Position numbers and translations under genes: made by a program. Positions 44,099-56,018 of a stretch of 64,000 nucleotides of DNA are shown here, piece by piece. Source of the stretch: JBDSZL01 sp039925145 (lineage in GTDB: Bacteria > Acidobacteriota > Vicinamibacteria > Vicinamibacterales > SCN-69-37). Where the stretch lies: the NCBI GenBank assembly GCA_039925145.1, contig JBDSZL010000039.1, positions 1 through 64,000 on the forward strand. The letters run 5' to 3'. The notes beneath the pieces were generated by a model. That model worked only from the letters and a program-made list of their open reading frames with translations, searched no databases and was not told where the DNA came from. How positions within the stretch are numbered: the first letter of the stretch is position 1; each line of letters begins with the position of its first letter.

Positions 44099-45040
44099 TC
44101 ATCCGTTAAAGAGGCTTTCCGGTATGCCCCGCACGCCGGCGACGCGCGTGTGAAACAGCCCTCCGGCAGCGGGTGTCCGCGCGAGCTCTGCAGCCGGCGT
44201 CGCCTTGCGCGCGCTCGTGATCGCCAGATCGTTCAGCCCTGCGCCGCCGAAAGCCGGGCAGGTCGGATGGGTCGCCGCCACGGTTACTTCGTGAGTAATC
44301 TGTCCGCGCTCGTCGTACCGCCGGACGACCCCCGCGCCCCACTCGGCGTTCCATAACCCGCCGTCGGTGTCGATCACCGACCCGTCGGGCATGCCCTGAT
44401 CGACTCTGAACTCGACGAACGTGCGCACGTTGCTGACAGCCGCTCGCGCGCTGTCGTAGTCGCAGCACATGATCCGTCTCTGCGGTGAATCGCAGAAGTA
44501 CATCGTCTCGCCGCCGCGGCTGAAGCAGATGCTGTTGGTGGTCGTGACGTGCCCCAGATCGAGCCGGCGCAGGCCGCGATCGGTCGAGTACTGATACAAG
44601 CTGCCAATAGAGGCGTCTTCGGGTTCGTTGTACGTGCCGAAGACGAACGCCCCGTGCCTGTCGGTGCGCCCGTCATTGATCCGCGTGGTGGAGATCTCGG
44701 CCTCGACGGAATCCAGGCGCGCGCCCCCAAGCAGCGCGTCTGCGCCCTCACTCCCTGACAGGTCGATGTCGGCCATCGCCAGCCCGTTGGTCAGGGCGAG
44801 CAGTAGACCGCCAGACTCGCACAGCACAAAGGACCCGACCCGGTCTGGAGCCCGCCACGACGCCGTGCGGCCATCCGAGGGCCGGTGAAACCAGATGCGC
44901 GAGCCGTCGATGTCTGTCCAGATCCACGCGTGCCGTGCGCCGCACCAGACGAGCCCTTCGCCGAGCGCGCACTGGCTGTCGACGAGCAGCGCGGCCACCT
45001 GGCGCTCCACCGCGCTATTTCCCTGCACTCCACCCTCCAT
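44099..45040 (-). CDS. SMP-30/gluconolactonase/LRE-family lactonase
   Basis: 313 residues. Six-bladed propeller with the family's CALGEGLVWCGARHAWIWTDI start (metal-binding Glu), RINDGRTDRHGAFVFGT (Asn and Asp ligands) and the DGSVIDTDGGLWNAEWG motif. Such enzymes hydrolyse sugar lactones formed by sugar dehydrogenases. Its ATG overlaps the upstream SDR stop by 26 bases, so it is in an operon with two SDR genes. The substrate is unknown; gluconolactone or a fucono/rhamnonolactone are guesses. Confidence 0.85.
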   Translation of the reverse strand: MEGGVQGNSAVERQVAALLVDSQCALGEGLVWCGARHAWIWTDIDGSRIWFHRPSDGRTASWRAPDRVGSFVLCESGGLLLALTNGLAMADIDLSGSEGADALLGGARLDSVEAEISTTRINDGRTDRHGAFVFGTYNEPEDASIGSLYQYSTDRGLRRLDLGHVTTTNSICFSRGGETMYFCDSPQRRIMCCDYDSARAAVSNVRTFVEFRVDQGMPDGSVIDTDGGLWNAEWGAGVVRRYDERGQITHEVTVAATHPTCPAFGGAGLNDLAITSARKATPAAELARTPAAGGLFHTRVAGVRGIPESLFNG

Positions 45041-45782
45041 CCAGAATGAACGCCGTGCCGGTCACGAAGGCGGCTTCGTCACTCGCAAGGTACAGCACGG
45101 CGGCGGCGACCTCGTCCGGCCGCCCCATGCGTCCGAGGGCCTGGGTCGCGGCCATCTCGCGAGCCGCGGCGGCCGGATCGGCGTACTCCTGCAACCGCGC
45201 GGTGACGAAGGGCGTCTCGACGCGCCCCGGGCACACGCAGTTGATGCGGATCCCTGACGCCGCATGGTCGAGGGCCATCGCCTTGGTGAGCCCCACGACC
45301 GCAAACTTGGTGGTGCAGTAGGCGAGCCTGTCGCGGATCCCCAGGATGCCTCCGATGGATGCCGTGTTCACGATCACGCCCGCGCGCCTCGCGAGCATCG
45401 ATGGAATGAACGCCTTGCTGACGTTGAACACGCCGCGCACGTTGACCGCATACAGCCGGTCCAAATCGTCGGCTGTCGTCTGCTCGATCGTGCCGACGTG
45501 GCCGATGCCGGCGTTGTTGACGAGGATGTCGAGCACATGCCCGGCCTCTGCGACCTGTTCGGCGGCGCGCGCGCAGTCGGTCTCGCTGGCGACGTCGAGC
45601 GTGATTACCTCCGCATGGGCGCCTTGCTGCCGTAGCGCGTCCGCGACCCTGGCCGCATTTGCGCCGTCGCGATCGGCGACATAGACTGTCGCACCCGCCT
45701 GGGCAAACAGCGTGGCAATGGCCTCACCGATGCCCGATGCCGCGCCCGTGATGAGCGCAATCTTTCCGTTCAACGAGAACAT
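45015..45782 (-). CDS. SDR-family oxidoreductase
   Basis: 255 residues. NAD(P)-binding TGAASGIGEA (about 13-22), NNAGIG, catalytic Ser in NTASIGG and Tyr-x3-Lys in YCTTK, then the CPGRVETPF loop. Asp in VADRDG after beta strand 2 suggests NAD preference. With the lactonase and the other SDR it forms a likely sugar-oxidation set (first step: sugar to lactone; inference). A 70-bp gap separates it from the upstream SDR gene. Confidence 0.88.
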   Translation of the reverse strand: MFSLNGKIALITGAASGIGEAIATLFAQAGATVYVADRDGANAARVADALRQQGAHAEVITLDVASETDCARAAEQVAEAGHVLDILVNNAGIGHVGTIEQTTADDLDRLYAVNVRGVFNVSKAFIPSMLARRAGVIVNTASIGGILGIRDRLAYCTTKFAVVGLTKAMALDHAASGIRINCVCPGRVETPFVTARLQEYADPAAAAREMAATQALGRMGRPDEVAAAVLYLASDEAAFVTGTAFILDGGWSAGK

Positions 45783-45852
45783 CGGCGCTGCCCTCCCGCG
45801 GCCTCAGGCCGCCGAGCTTCGTCGCGCCCAGACGAACAGACGCGTGGTGCTG

Positions 45853-46629
45853 TCACTGGCGAGGCCAAGGCGGCTGGTTGAACAGGCCGCCATCAACCCA
45901 GACGGTTTGGCCGGTGACAAATGCCGCATCGGCGCTGGCGAGCATCACGACGGCCCGCCCGACGTCGCTCGGAGTGCCGACGCGGCCGAGCGGCGTGACG
46001 CTCGCCCACGTGCCGGCGTAGTCGGGCATTTCGAGGCGCGTGCGTTCGATCTCGATGGCCCCAGGCGCGACGCAATTGACTCGGATGCCCAACGGCCCCA
46101 GTTCGACCGCCGCCACTTTCGTGAGCATCTCGATGCCCCCCTTGCTGGCGGTGTACGCGGCCAGGCTCGGAAACGGCGCCTTGTTCGAGCCCGATCCAAT
46201 GTTGATGATGACGCCGCCTCCGTGGTCGCGCATCTGGCGGCCGGCTGCGCGGATGCCGAGAAAGCACCCTTTGAGATTGGTGTCGATTACCAGATCCCAG
46301 TCTGACTCCGTGACATCCAGGAGTGGCCCCCACGTCTGAACGCCCGCATTGTTGACCATGATGGTCAGCGAACCGAAGTGCGCGGCGACTTCCGCGATCA
46401 TCCGGTCCACGTCCTGCTCGCGTCGCACGTCACCCTGCACCGCAATTGCCTCCACCCCGAGCGCGCACAGTTCGCGCACCGTCGCCGAAGCGGCGTCCGG
46501 CGTGTCGAGATAGTTGACGGCCACGCGGCAGCCCTCACTGGCGAGCTCCTGCGAGATGCCGCGGCCGACCCCGCCGCACCCACCTGTCACCAGCGCGACG
46601 TCGTCGCGCAATCTGCCCTGTGCCGCCAT
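45853..46629 (-). CDS. SDR-family oxidoreductase
   Basis: 258 residues from ATG 46629. The frame is open to 46974 but the extension is not SDR-like and overlaps the divergent gene. Motifs: TGGCGGVGRG (about 13-22; note Cys and Val in the glycine motif), NNAGVQ, NIGSGSN (Ser), YTASK and CVAPGAIEIERT. FabG/gluconate 5-dehydrogenase-like. First gene of the SDR-SDR-lactonase operon. Confidence 0.87.
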   Translation of the reverse strand: MAAQGRLRDDVALVTGGCGGVGRGISQELASEGCRVAVNYLDTPDAASATVRELCALGVEAIAVQGDVRREQDVDRMIAEVAAHFGSLTIMVNNAGVQTWGPLLDVTESDWDLVIDTNLKGCFLGIRAAGRQMRDHGGGVIINIGSGSNKAPFPSLAAYTASKGGIEMLTKVAAVELGPLGIRVNCVAPGAIEIERTRLEMPDYAGTWASVTPLGRVGTPSDVGRAVVMLASADAAFVTGQTVWVDGGLFNQPPWPRQ

Positions 46630-46692
46630 ATCAACCTGAAGCCCAGCTCGCCCGGGAGCTCTCGCGTCATTCGGATCGCGCTGGGCTGTCTG

Positions 46693-46721
46693 ATCCGACT
46701 GCAGGCCGGCACGCTTGTCAA
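46693..46721 (-). promoter_or_regulatory. Possible promoter of the SDR-lactonase operon
   Basis: Minus strand TTGACA (46721-46716), 17-bp spacer, TCGGAT (46698-46693). The -10 is weak. The rest of the 46630-46898 gap holds nothing else that I can name. Confidence 0.3.
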
Positions 46722-46898
46722 GACGAACGGCCGGCGCCCTGTCTGGCGCCGTCCGCCAGCAGGTTCGCGTCGACGCAGCTTTTGCAATCCCGGATGCGGT
46801 GGCAATGAGGATCTTGCAACGGCCTGAGAGGAGGCGTGGCCCTTCTTGGGCGCAGATACATAGCAATAGATGGCGAGCCGCTTGCTCCAGGGATGGCA

Positions 46899-48407
46899 AT
46901 GCTCGCGCGACTGACGGCTGCGGCCGTGTTCGGCGTAGAAGCGGTACCGGTTTCGGTCGAAGTAGACGTCTCACCAGGATTGCCCGGCTTGACCATGGTG
47001 GGCCTGCCGGACACGACCGTGCGCGAAAGTCGCGATCGCGTCAGAACGGCCATTCGCAACTCGGGGTTTCCCTTCCCGGTCGACCGGATCACGGTCAGCC
47101 TCGCGCCAGCCGATGTGCGGAAGGTGGGCGCCGCGTTCGATCTCCCCATCGCGCTCGGCGTGCTGGCGGCCTCTGGTGTGCTGCCCGCGCGTCAAGACAC
47201 CCGGTTCACCATCGTCGGTGGCCTGTCGCTCGATGGTGCGGTGCCGCCCATGCGAGGTCTCCTGCCGATTGCAGTCGCCGCACGGCGCGCCTCAGGGGCG
47301 CTGCTCTTCCCCGCCTTGAATACCGCGGAGGCCGAAGTCGTTCGAGACCTCCGTCTGTTCCCCGTGCGGTCGCTCCTCGAAGCAGTGCAGGTGTTCGTCG
47401 CACCCGAGCCCGCGCCCCATCAGCCGACGCTGCAGACGTGCACCGACGAGGCGAGCGGTGTGGACGACCTGCGGGACGTGCGCGGTCAGTTCGCCGCCCG
47501 GCGCGCGCTCGAGGTGGCGGCCGCCGGCGGTCATCACCTCCTCTTCTCCGGTCCACCCGGCGTCGGCAAAACCATGCTCGCTCGTCGTCTTCCCGGACTG
47601 TTGCCGCCGCTCGAGGTCGACGAAGCGCTGATGGTCACGAGTATCCATTCGGTGGCAGGGCAACTCGTGCCTGGGAGCGGCCTGATGCGGCGCCGGCCGT
47701 TTCGCGCCCCGCACCATACCTGTTCCGACGTGGCGCTCGTGGGCGGCGGCAGCGTCCCTCGGCCCGGTGAGTTGAGTCTGGCGCATGGCGGCGTGCTGTT
47801 CCTCGACGAGCTTCCCGAGTTCAGCCGGCGCGTGCTCGAGACGCTGCGCCAGCCGGTCGAAACCGGCGCGGTGCACATCGCGCGTGCGAGCCGGTCGACG
47901 GTCTTCCCCGCCGACATCATGCTTGTCGCGGCGATGAATCCCTGCCCATGCGGCTACTGGGGAACGGGCCAGCGGCCCTGTCGCTGCGCGGCCGGTGCCA
48001 TCGCCAGATATCGCGGTCGTTTATCCGGTCCTCTCCGGGATCGCTTCGATGTGGCCCTCGAGATTCCGGCGGTGAGCTGGGCCGAGATGCGCGAAGGCGG
48101 TCACGGCGAGGACTCGGCGGCTGTACGCGGCCGGGTGGTCGATGCGCGAGCCCGCCAATTATCCCGTCAGGGACGTCTCAACGGTCGGCTCGAAGGAGAT
48201 GAGCTCGAGCGGGTGTGTGCGGTGGCCGATGCGGGCACCGTGCGGCTCCTCAAAGGGGCGGTCGAGAAGTTTCGGCTAAGCGCTCGGGCCGTCACGCGCG
48301 TATTACGGGTGTCACGCACGCTGGCCGACCTGGCCGGGTGCGAGGGTCTTTCCGCGGCCCACGTGGCAGAGGCCTTGCAATTTCGAGTGCCGGATGCTGC
48401 GACCTGA
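46899..48407 (+). CDS. comM: ComM/YifB-family Mg-chelatase-like AAA+ ATPase
   Basis: 502 residues from ATG 46899, where the family start LARLTAAAVFGVEAVPVSVEVD begins; upstream in-frame ATGs exist at 46893 and 46869. N-terminal Lon-protease-like domain (about 20-165, PGLPGLTMVGLPDT), Walker A GPPGVGKTMLA (about 218-228), Walker B GGVLFLDELPEF, and the zinc-like segment NPCPCGYWG...PCRC. ComM drives branch migration during integration of foreign DNA in natural transformation. It starts a plus-strand run divergent from the SDR operon. Confidence 0.9.
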   Translation: MLARLTAAAVFGVEAVPVSVEVDVSPGLPGLTMVGLPDTTVRESRDRVRTAIRNSGFPFPVDRITVSLAPADVRKVGAAFDLPIALGVLAASGVLPARQDTRFTIVGGLSLDGAVPPMRGLLPIAVAARRASGALLFPALNTAEAEVVRDLRLFPVRSLLEAVQVFVAPEPAPHQPTLQTCTDEASGVDDLRDVRGQFAARRALEVAAAGGHHLLFSGPPGVGKTMLARRLPGLLPPLEVDEALMVTSIHSVAGQLVPGSGLMRRRPFRAPHHTCSDVALVGGGSVPRPGELSLAHGGVLFLDELPEFSRRVLETLRQPVETGAVHIARASRSTVFPADIMLVAAMNPCPCGYWGTGQRPCRCAAGAIARYRGRLSGPLRDRFDVALEIPAVSWAEMREGGHGEDSAAVRGRVVDARARQLSRQGRLNGRLEGDELERVCAVADAGTVRLLKGAVEKFRLSARAVTRVLRVSRTLADLAGCEGLSAAHVAEALQFRVPDAAT

Positions 48408-48499
48408 GCTTTTTCTCAGTAATTCGCAGGCCGTGTGTTACATTCCTCGGGTTCGCCCAACAGTTTTGGGCCTTCACCTGATTTTCGCTGCAGGTGCTA

Positions 48500-49396
48500 A
48501 TGCGATCTCCCCGTTACACCATCCTTGTCGCTAACCGTGGAACCGGCGCTGTCCGCCGCCTTACGATGGCCCGGCGCACCGGGATCGTCGCCGTTGCCGG
48601 ATTGGCGATTCTGCCTCTCCTCATCGGCCTGGGGCTCAGCAACGCCGATCCCGTTGAGCTCGAGACGCTCCGGCTGACGAACGAAAGCCTTCGCATCGAA
48701 AACGAGAGCTACCGGGCTGCTACCGGCGAGCTGGCGGATCAGATCTCATCGCTTCAGTCGGCGCTCACGCAGTTGGGCAGCCAGACGGCCCTCGATCCAG
48801 CCACCCGCAACGCCATCGCGAGCCTGCCGGCCGTGGTTCGGTCACGTGCGGCTGGCGGCTCGGGTTTGGCGGCTGCCGCGGCTGCGACGACTGCCCCGCC
48901 CCCTGAGAGCACGTTCGGTGTGCTGAAGGGGCTGCTCGGGGCTCTCGAGAACCGCCTCGCGTCCGTGAAGTCGAATGTCGAGAGCCAGCAGGCACTGGCG
49001 CGCGCCACGCCGTCGATCTGGCCTGTGCTCGGATGGCTTTCGTCGAACTTCGGGAGCCGAAAGGACCCGTTCACAGGAGGCGCCGACTTCCACGCCGGGC
49101 TCGACATCGCGGCCGAAAAAGGCACGCCGGTCAAAGCCACGGCCGACGGAACGATCGAGTCGGCCGCGTTCAACGGCAACTACGGCAACTCGATTGTCGT
49201 GAATCACGGGTACGGGATGGCCACCAGATTCGGCCACCTGTCGGCATTTGCAGTGCATCCGGGCCAGAAGGTGCGGCGTGGCCAGGTGCTCGGTTATGTC
49301 GGTGCGACAGGGCGTGCCACGAGCGCCCACCTGCATTACGAGATTCTGTTGAACGGCGCCCCGATCAATCCGCTGCGGCTGCTGGCTAAGCCGTAG
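48500..49396 (+). CDS. M23-family peptidoglycan endopeptidase, membrane-anchored
   Basis: 298 residues from ATG 48500 (a GTG at 48494 is possible). An N-terminal membrane helix (about 29-48), a coiled coil (about 55-95) and an Ala-rich linker precede the LytM domain (about 180-295): SNFGSRKDPFTGGADFHAGLDIA with the first zinc His and Asp, and TSAHLHYEILLNG with the H-x-H pair. All metal ligands are present, so it is probably an active endopeptidase or an EnvC-type activator with activity. The coiled coil resembles septal LytM factors. It lies between comM and secA. Confidence 0.88.
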   Translation: MRSPRYTILVANRGTGAVRRLTMARRTGIVAVAGLAILPLLIGLGLSNADPVELETLRLTNESLRIENESYRAATGELADQISSLQSALTQLGSQTALDPATRNAIASLPAVVRSRAAGGSGLAAAAAATTAPPPESTFGVLKGLLGALENRLASVKSNVESQQALARATPSIWPVLGWLSSNFGSRKDPFTGGADFHAGLDIAAEKGTPVKATADGTIESAAFNGNYGNSIVVNHGYGMATRFGHLSAFAVHPGQKVRRGQVLGYVGATGRATSAHLHYEILLNGAPINPLRLLAKP

Positions 49397-49423
49397 AGGC
49401 TCGCGGCTCGGGGCTGCGGCTCG
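49397..49423. repeat. Short G-rich heptamer repeat
   Basis: About four GGCTCGG-type units (GGCTCGC, GGCTCGG, GGCTGC, GGCTCGG) begin at the first base after the M23 gene stop. Same family as the arrays at 9024 and 19938. Confidence 0.65.
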
Positions 49424-49472
49424 GAGACGCACACCTCACCACCTCAGAGAACAAGCCGATCCCACCTGCAAG

Positions 49473-49501
49473 TTGACCTCGCACGCGCCGGCACCTAGAA
49501 T
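49473..49501 (+). promoter_or_regulatory. Predicted promoter of secA
   Basis: TTGACC (49473-49478), 17-bp spacer, TAGAAT (49496-49501). Transcript start near 49508 and a leader of about 64 nt. Confidence 0.65.
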
Positions 49502-49571
49502 CGTACGATTACCCTGGTGCTGGTGAGCCTCGTCTAGCCTTCACCGCAACCGGCGCTGGCGGTGTCCTCGC

Positions 49572-52478
<2,907 letters not shown>

Positions 52479-52513
52479 CGCTCACACACGATTCAGGGGG
52501 CACGATTCCCACG

Positions 52514-54015
<1,502 letters not shown>

Positions 54016-54034
<19 letters not shown>

Positions 54035-54438
54035 TCGTCTGCCTCGATGCGCCGCGTGGATTCACCCACCGGTGTGATCGTCACGACGATGGCGCTGGCG
54101 GGTGCCCGATGCCAGCGGTCGGGCCACTCGACGGCCATTACCGCGTCTTCCCGCAGTTCCTCGAGGGCGAGGTCATCCACTTCCGCAGGCAAGACTCGGT
54201 ACAGATCGACATGCTGCAGTGTCACCGGCCCGCCGTACTCCTGCACGATTGTGTAGGTAGGACTCGAGACGCCGTCGAGGTCGCATCCGAGTCCCTCGGC
54301 CAGCCCGCGGACGAACGCCGTCTTTCCGGCCCCCAGCGGGCCTGAGAGCAACACGAGATCGCCGGCGCGGAGGCCGAGCGCCAGCGTGCGGCCGAGGTCG
54401 ACCGTGTCCTCTTCGCTGCGGGTGATCTGCTCGATCAC
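54016..54438 (-). CDS. tsaE: tRNA t6A biosynthesis ATPase TsaE
   Basis: 140 residues. Walker A LSGPLGAGKTAF (about 32-43), VSSPTYTIVQEY (switch) and the Walker B-like HVDLYRV, then the conserved MAVEWPDRW. TsaE assists TsaB/TsaD in N6-threonylcarbamoyl modification of A37 in ANN-reading tRNAs. It overlaps nnr by four bases (ATGA), a very common neighbour pair. Its 3' end overlaps guaB on the other strand. Confidence 0.94.
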
Positions 54439-56018
54439 GACTCACGACTCGACGCGTGGTTCGCCCCGGCTCCGGTGAGGTCGAGCACGGCCTCGCCGAG
54501 GTGCGAGATGATGTCGCCGGCGATGAGCGCCACCTCGCTCTCGTGCGCGGCAGCGAGGTCGCCCGCCAGCCCATGGAGGTACACGGCAAGTCTGGCCGCC
54601 GCCTCAGCGTCGAGCAGTTGGCCCAACCAGGCCGCGATCATGCCCAGCAGCACATCGCCCGATCCTCCGGTGGCCATGCCGGCGTTGCCGGTCAGGTTCA
54701 CGCCCACGCGGCCGTCCGGCGAGGCGATCAGCGACCGATGGCCCTTGAGCACGACGTGCACGCGGTGGGTCGTCGCGAACTCGCGCGCCACGTCGATGCG
54801 ATGTTTCTGTACCTCGTCGATCGTCAGTCCCATCAGGCGCGCCATTTCGCCTGGATGCGGCGTGATGATGATCGCGATGTCCTCGCGTCCCATCAGGCGG
54901 TCGGTCTGGCCCTGAAAAGCGTTCAACGCATCCGCGTCAAGGACCAGAGGCACGCCCGCGCGTTCGACCAGCCCGTGCACGAGCGCGATCGACGTCGGTG
55001 TGCACCCGAGGCCGGGACCGATCGCGATGACGTCGGCCTCGAACGCGAGAATGGTCTCGAGCGCCTCGGCCGCCACCGATCCATCGGCTGACTCCGCGAG
55101 GCCGACGGTCATGTACTCGGATCCGAGTGACGCGATGACAGGCACCACGGAGATTGGCGATGCGACCGTCACGAGCCCGGCACCGGATCGCAGCGCACCG
55201 GCGGCGGCGAGATTGGCCGCACCGGTCTTGCCGCGCGATCCCGCCACGATCAGGACACGCCCGTAGTCTCCCTTGTGCGATTCTGACGAGCGCGGCTCGA
55301 TCGAATCGCGCATGGTCTCGCGCGTGAGCATCTCGATGTGTGGCCCTTCGAGACCCTCGATGATGGCGTGCGGAATGCCGATGTCGGCGATGACGAGCGT
55401 GCCGGTCAGGCGCTCCCCCGGCGGCAGGATGAGCGGCAGCTTCGGCGCCGCGAGCGTCACCGTCATCGTCGCGTCCACGGCCGGACCGAGCACTTCGGAG
55501 GTGTCGGCCGAAAGGCCGCTCGGCAAATCGACGGACACGACAGGCCGGATGCCGGCGTTGATGTCGTCGACAATCGTCTGCGCCAGTCCGGTGAGGGGGC
55601 CATGAAGTCCGGTGCCGAAGAGCGCGTCGACGATGAGATCGGAGCCGAGCACATCGGTGCCATGCAGCTCCCATGCGGCGGCATCACCGACTTCGACGAC
55701 GTCCAGACCGAGGTTCTTGAGAATGGTGAGGTTGGTGCGCGCGTCGCCCTTGACTGCCGAGGCCTGCCCCACGAGATAGACACCGACGTCGATGCCTCGT
55801 TCCAGGAGCGTGCGCGCGATGACGAACCCGTCGCCGCCGTTGTTGCCGGGGCCCGCGAGCACCGCCACGCGCGACATCTCGAGTTCTTCGAATGCCGACT
55901 CGATGGCTGCCACCACCTGGCGGCCCGCGTTCTCCATCAGGACGATGGAGGCGATGCCCACGTCTTCGACCGTCTGTCGGTCGGCCTCTCGCATCTGCTC
56001 CGTATCGAGAATTCTCAC
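54435..56018 (-). CDS. nnr: Bifunctional NAD(P)H-hydrate epimerase/dehydratase
   Basis: 527 residues from GTG 56018 (GTGA overlap with the gcvP stop). N-terminal NnrE epimerase (about 1-215, AGPGNNGGDGFVIARTL) and C-terminal NnrD dehydratase (about 240-515; GSRGKTGAANLAA, LVLDADALNAF, IIITPHPGEMARLM, GNAGMATGGSGDVL). Together they repair hydrated NADH/NADPH, using ADP or ATP in the second step. The upstream open frame to 56954 is a shadow of gcvP. Confidence 0.94.
   Translation of the reverse strand: MRILDTEQMREADRQTVEDVGIASIVLMENAGRQVVAAIESAFEELEMSRVAVLAGPGNNGGDGFVIARTLLERGIDVGVYLVGQASAVKGDARTNLTILKNLGLDVVEVGDAAAWELHGTDVLGSDLIVDALFGTGLHGPLTGLAQTIVDDINAGIRPVVSVDLPSGLSADTSEVLGPAVDATMTVTLAAPKLPLILPPGERLTGTLVIADIGIPHAIIEGLEGPHIEMLTRETMRDSIEPRSSESHKGDYGRVLIVAGSRGKTGAANLAAAGALRSGAGLVTVASPISVVPVIASLGSEYMTVGLAESADGSVAAEALETILAFEADVIAIGPGLGCTPTSIALVHGLVERAGVPLVLDADALNAFQGQTDRLMGREDIAIIITPHPGEMARLMGLTIDEVQKHRIDVAREFATTHRVHVVLKGHRSLIASPDGRVGVNLTGNAGMATGGSGDVLLGMIAAWLGQLLDAEAAARLAVYLHGLAGDLAAAHESEVALIAGDIISHLGEAVLDLTGAGANHASSRES

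Noticed and set aside
46630..46974. N-terminal extension of the second SDR
   Set aside because: The sequence before ATG 46629 has no SDR similarity and overlaps the divergent comM gene and the predicted promoter.
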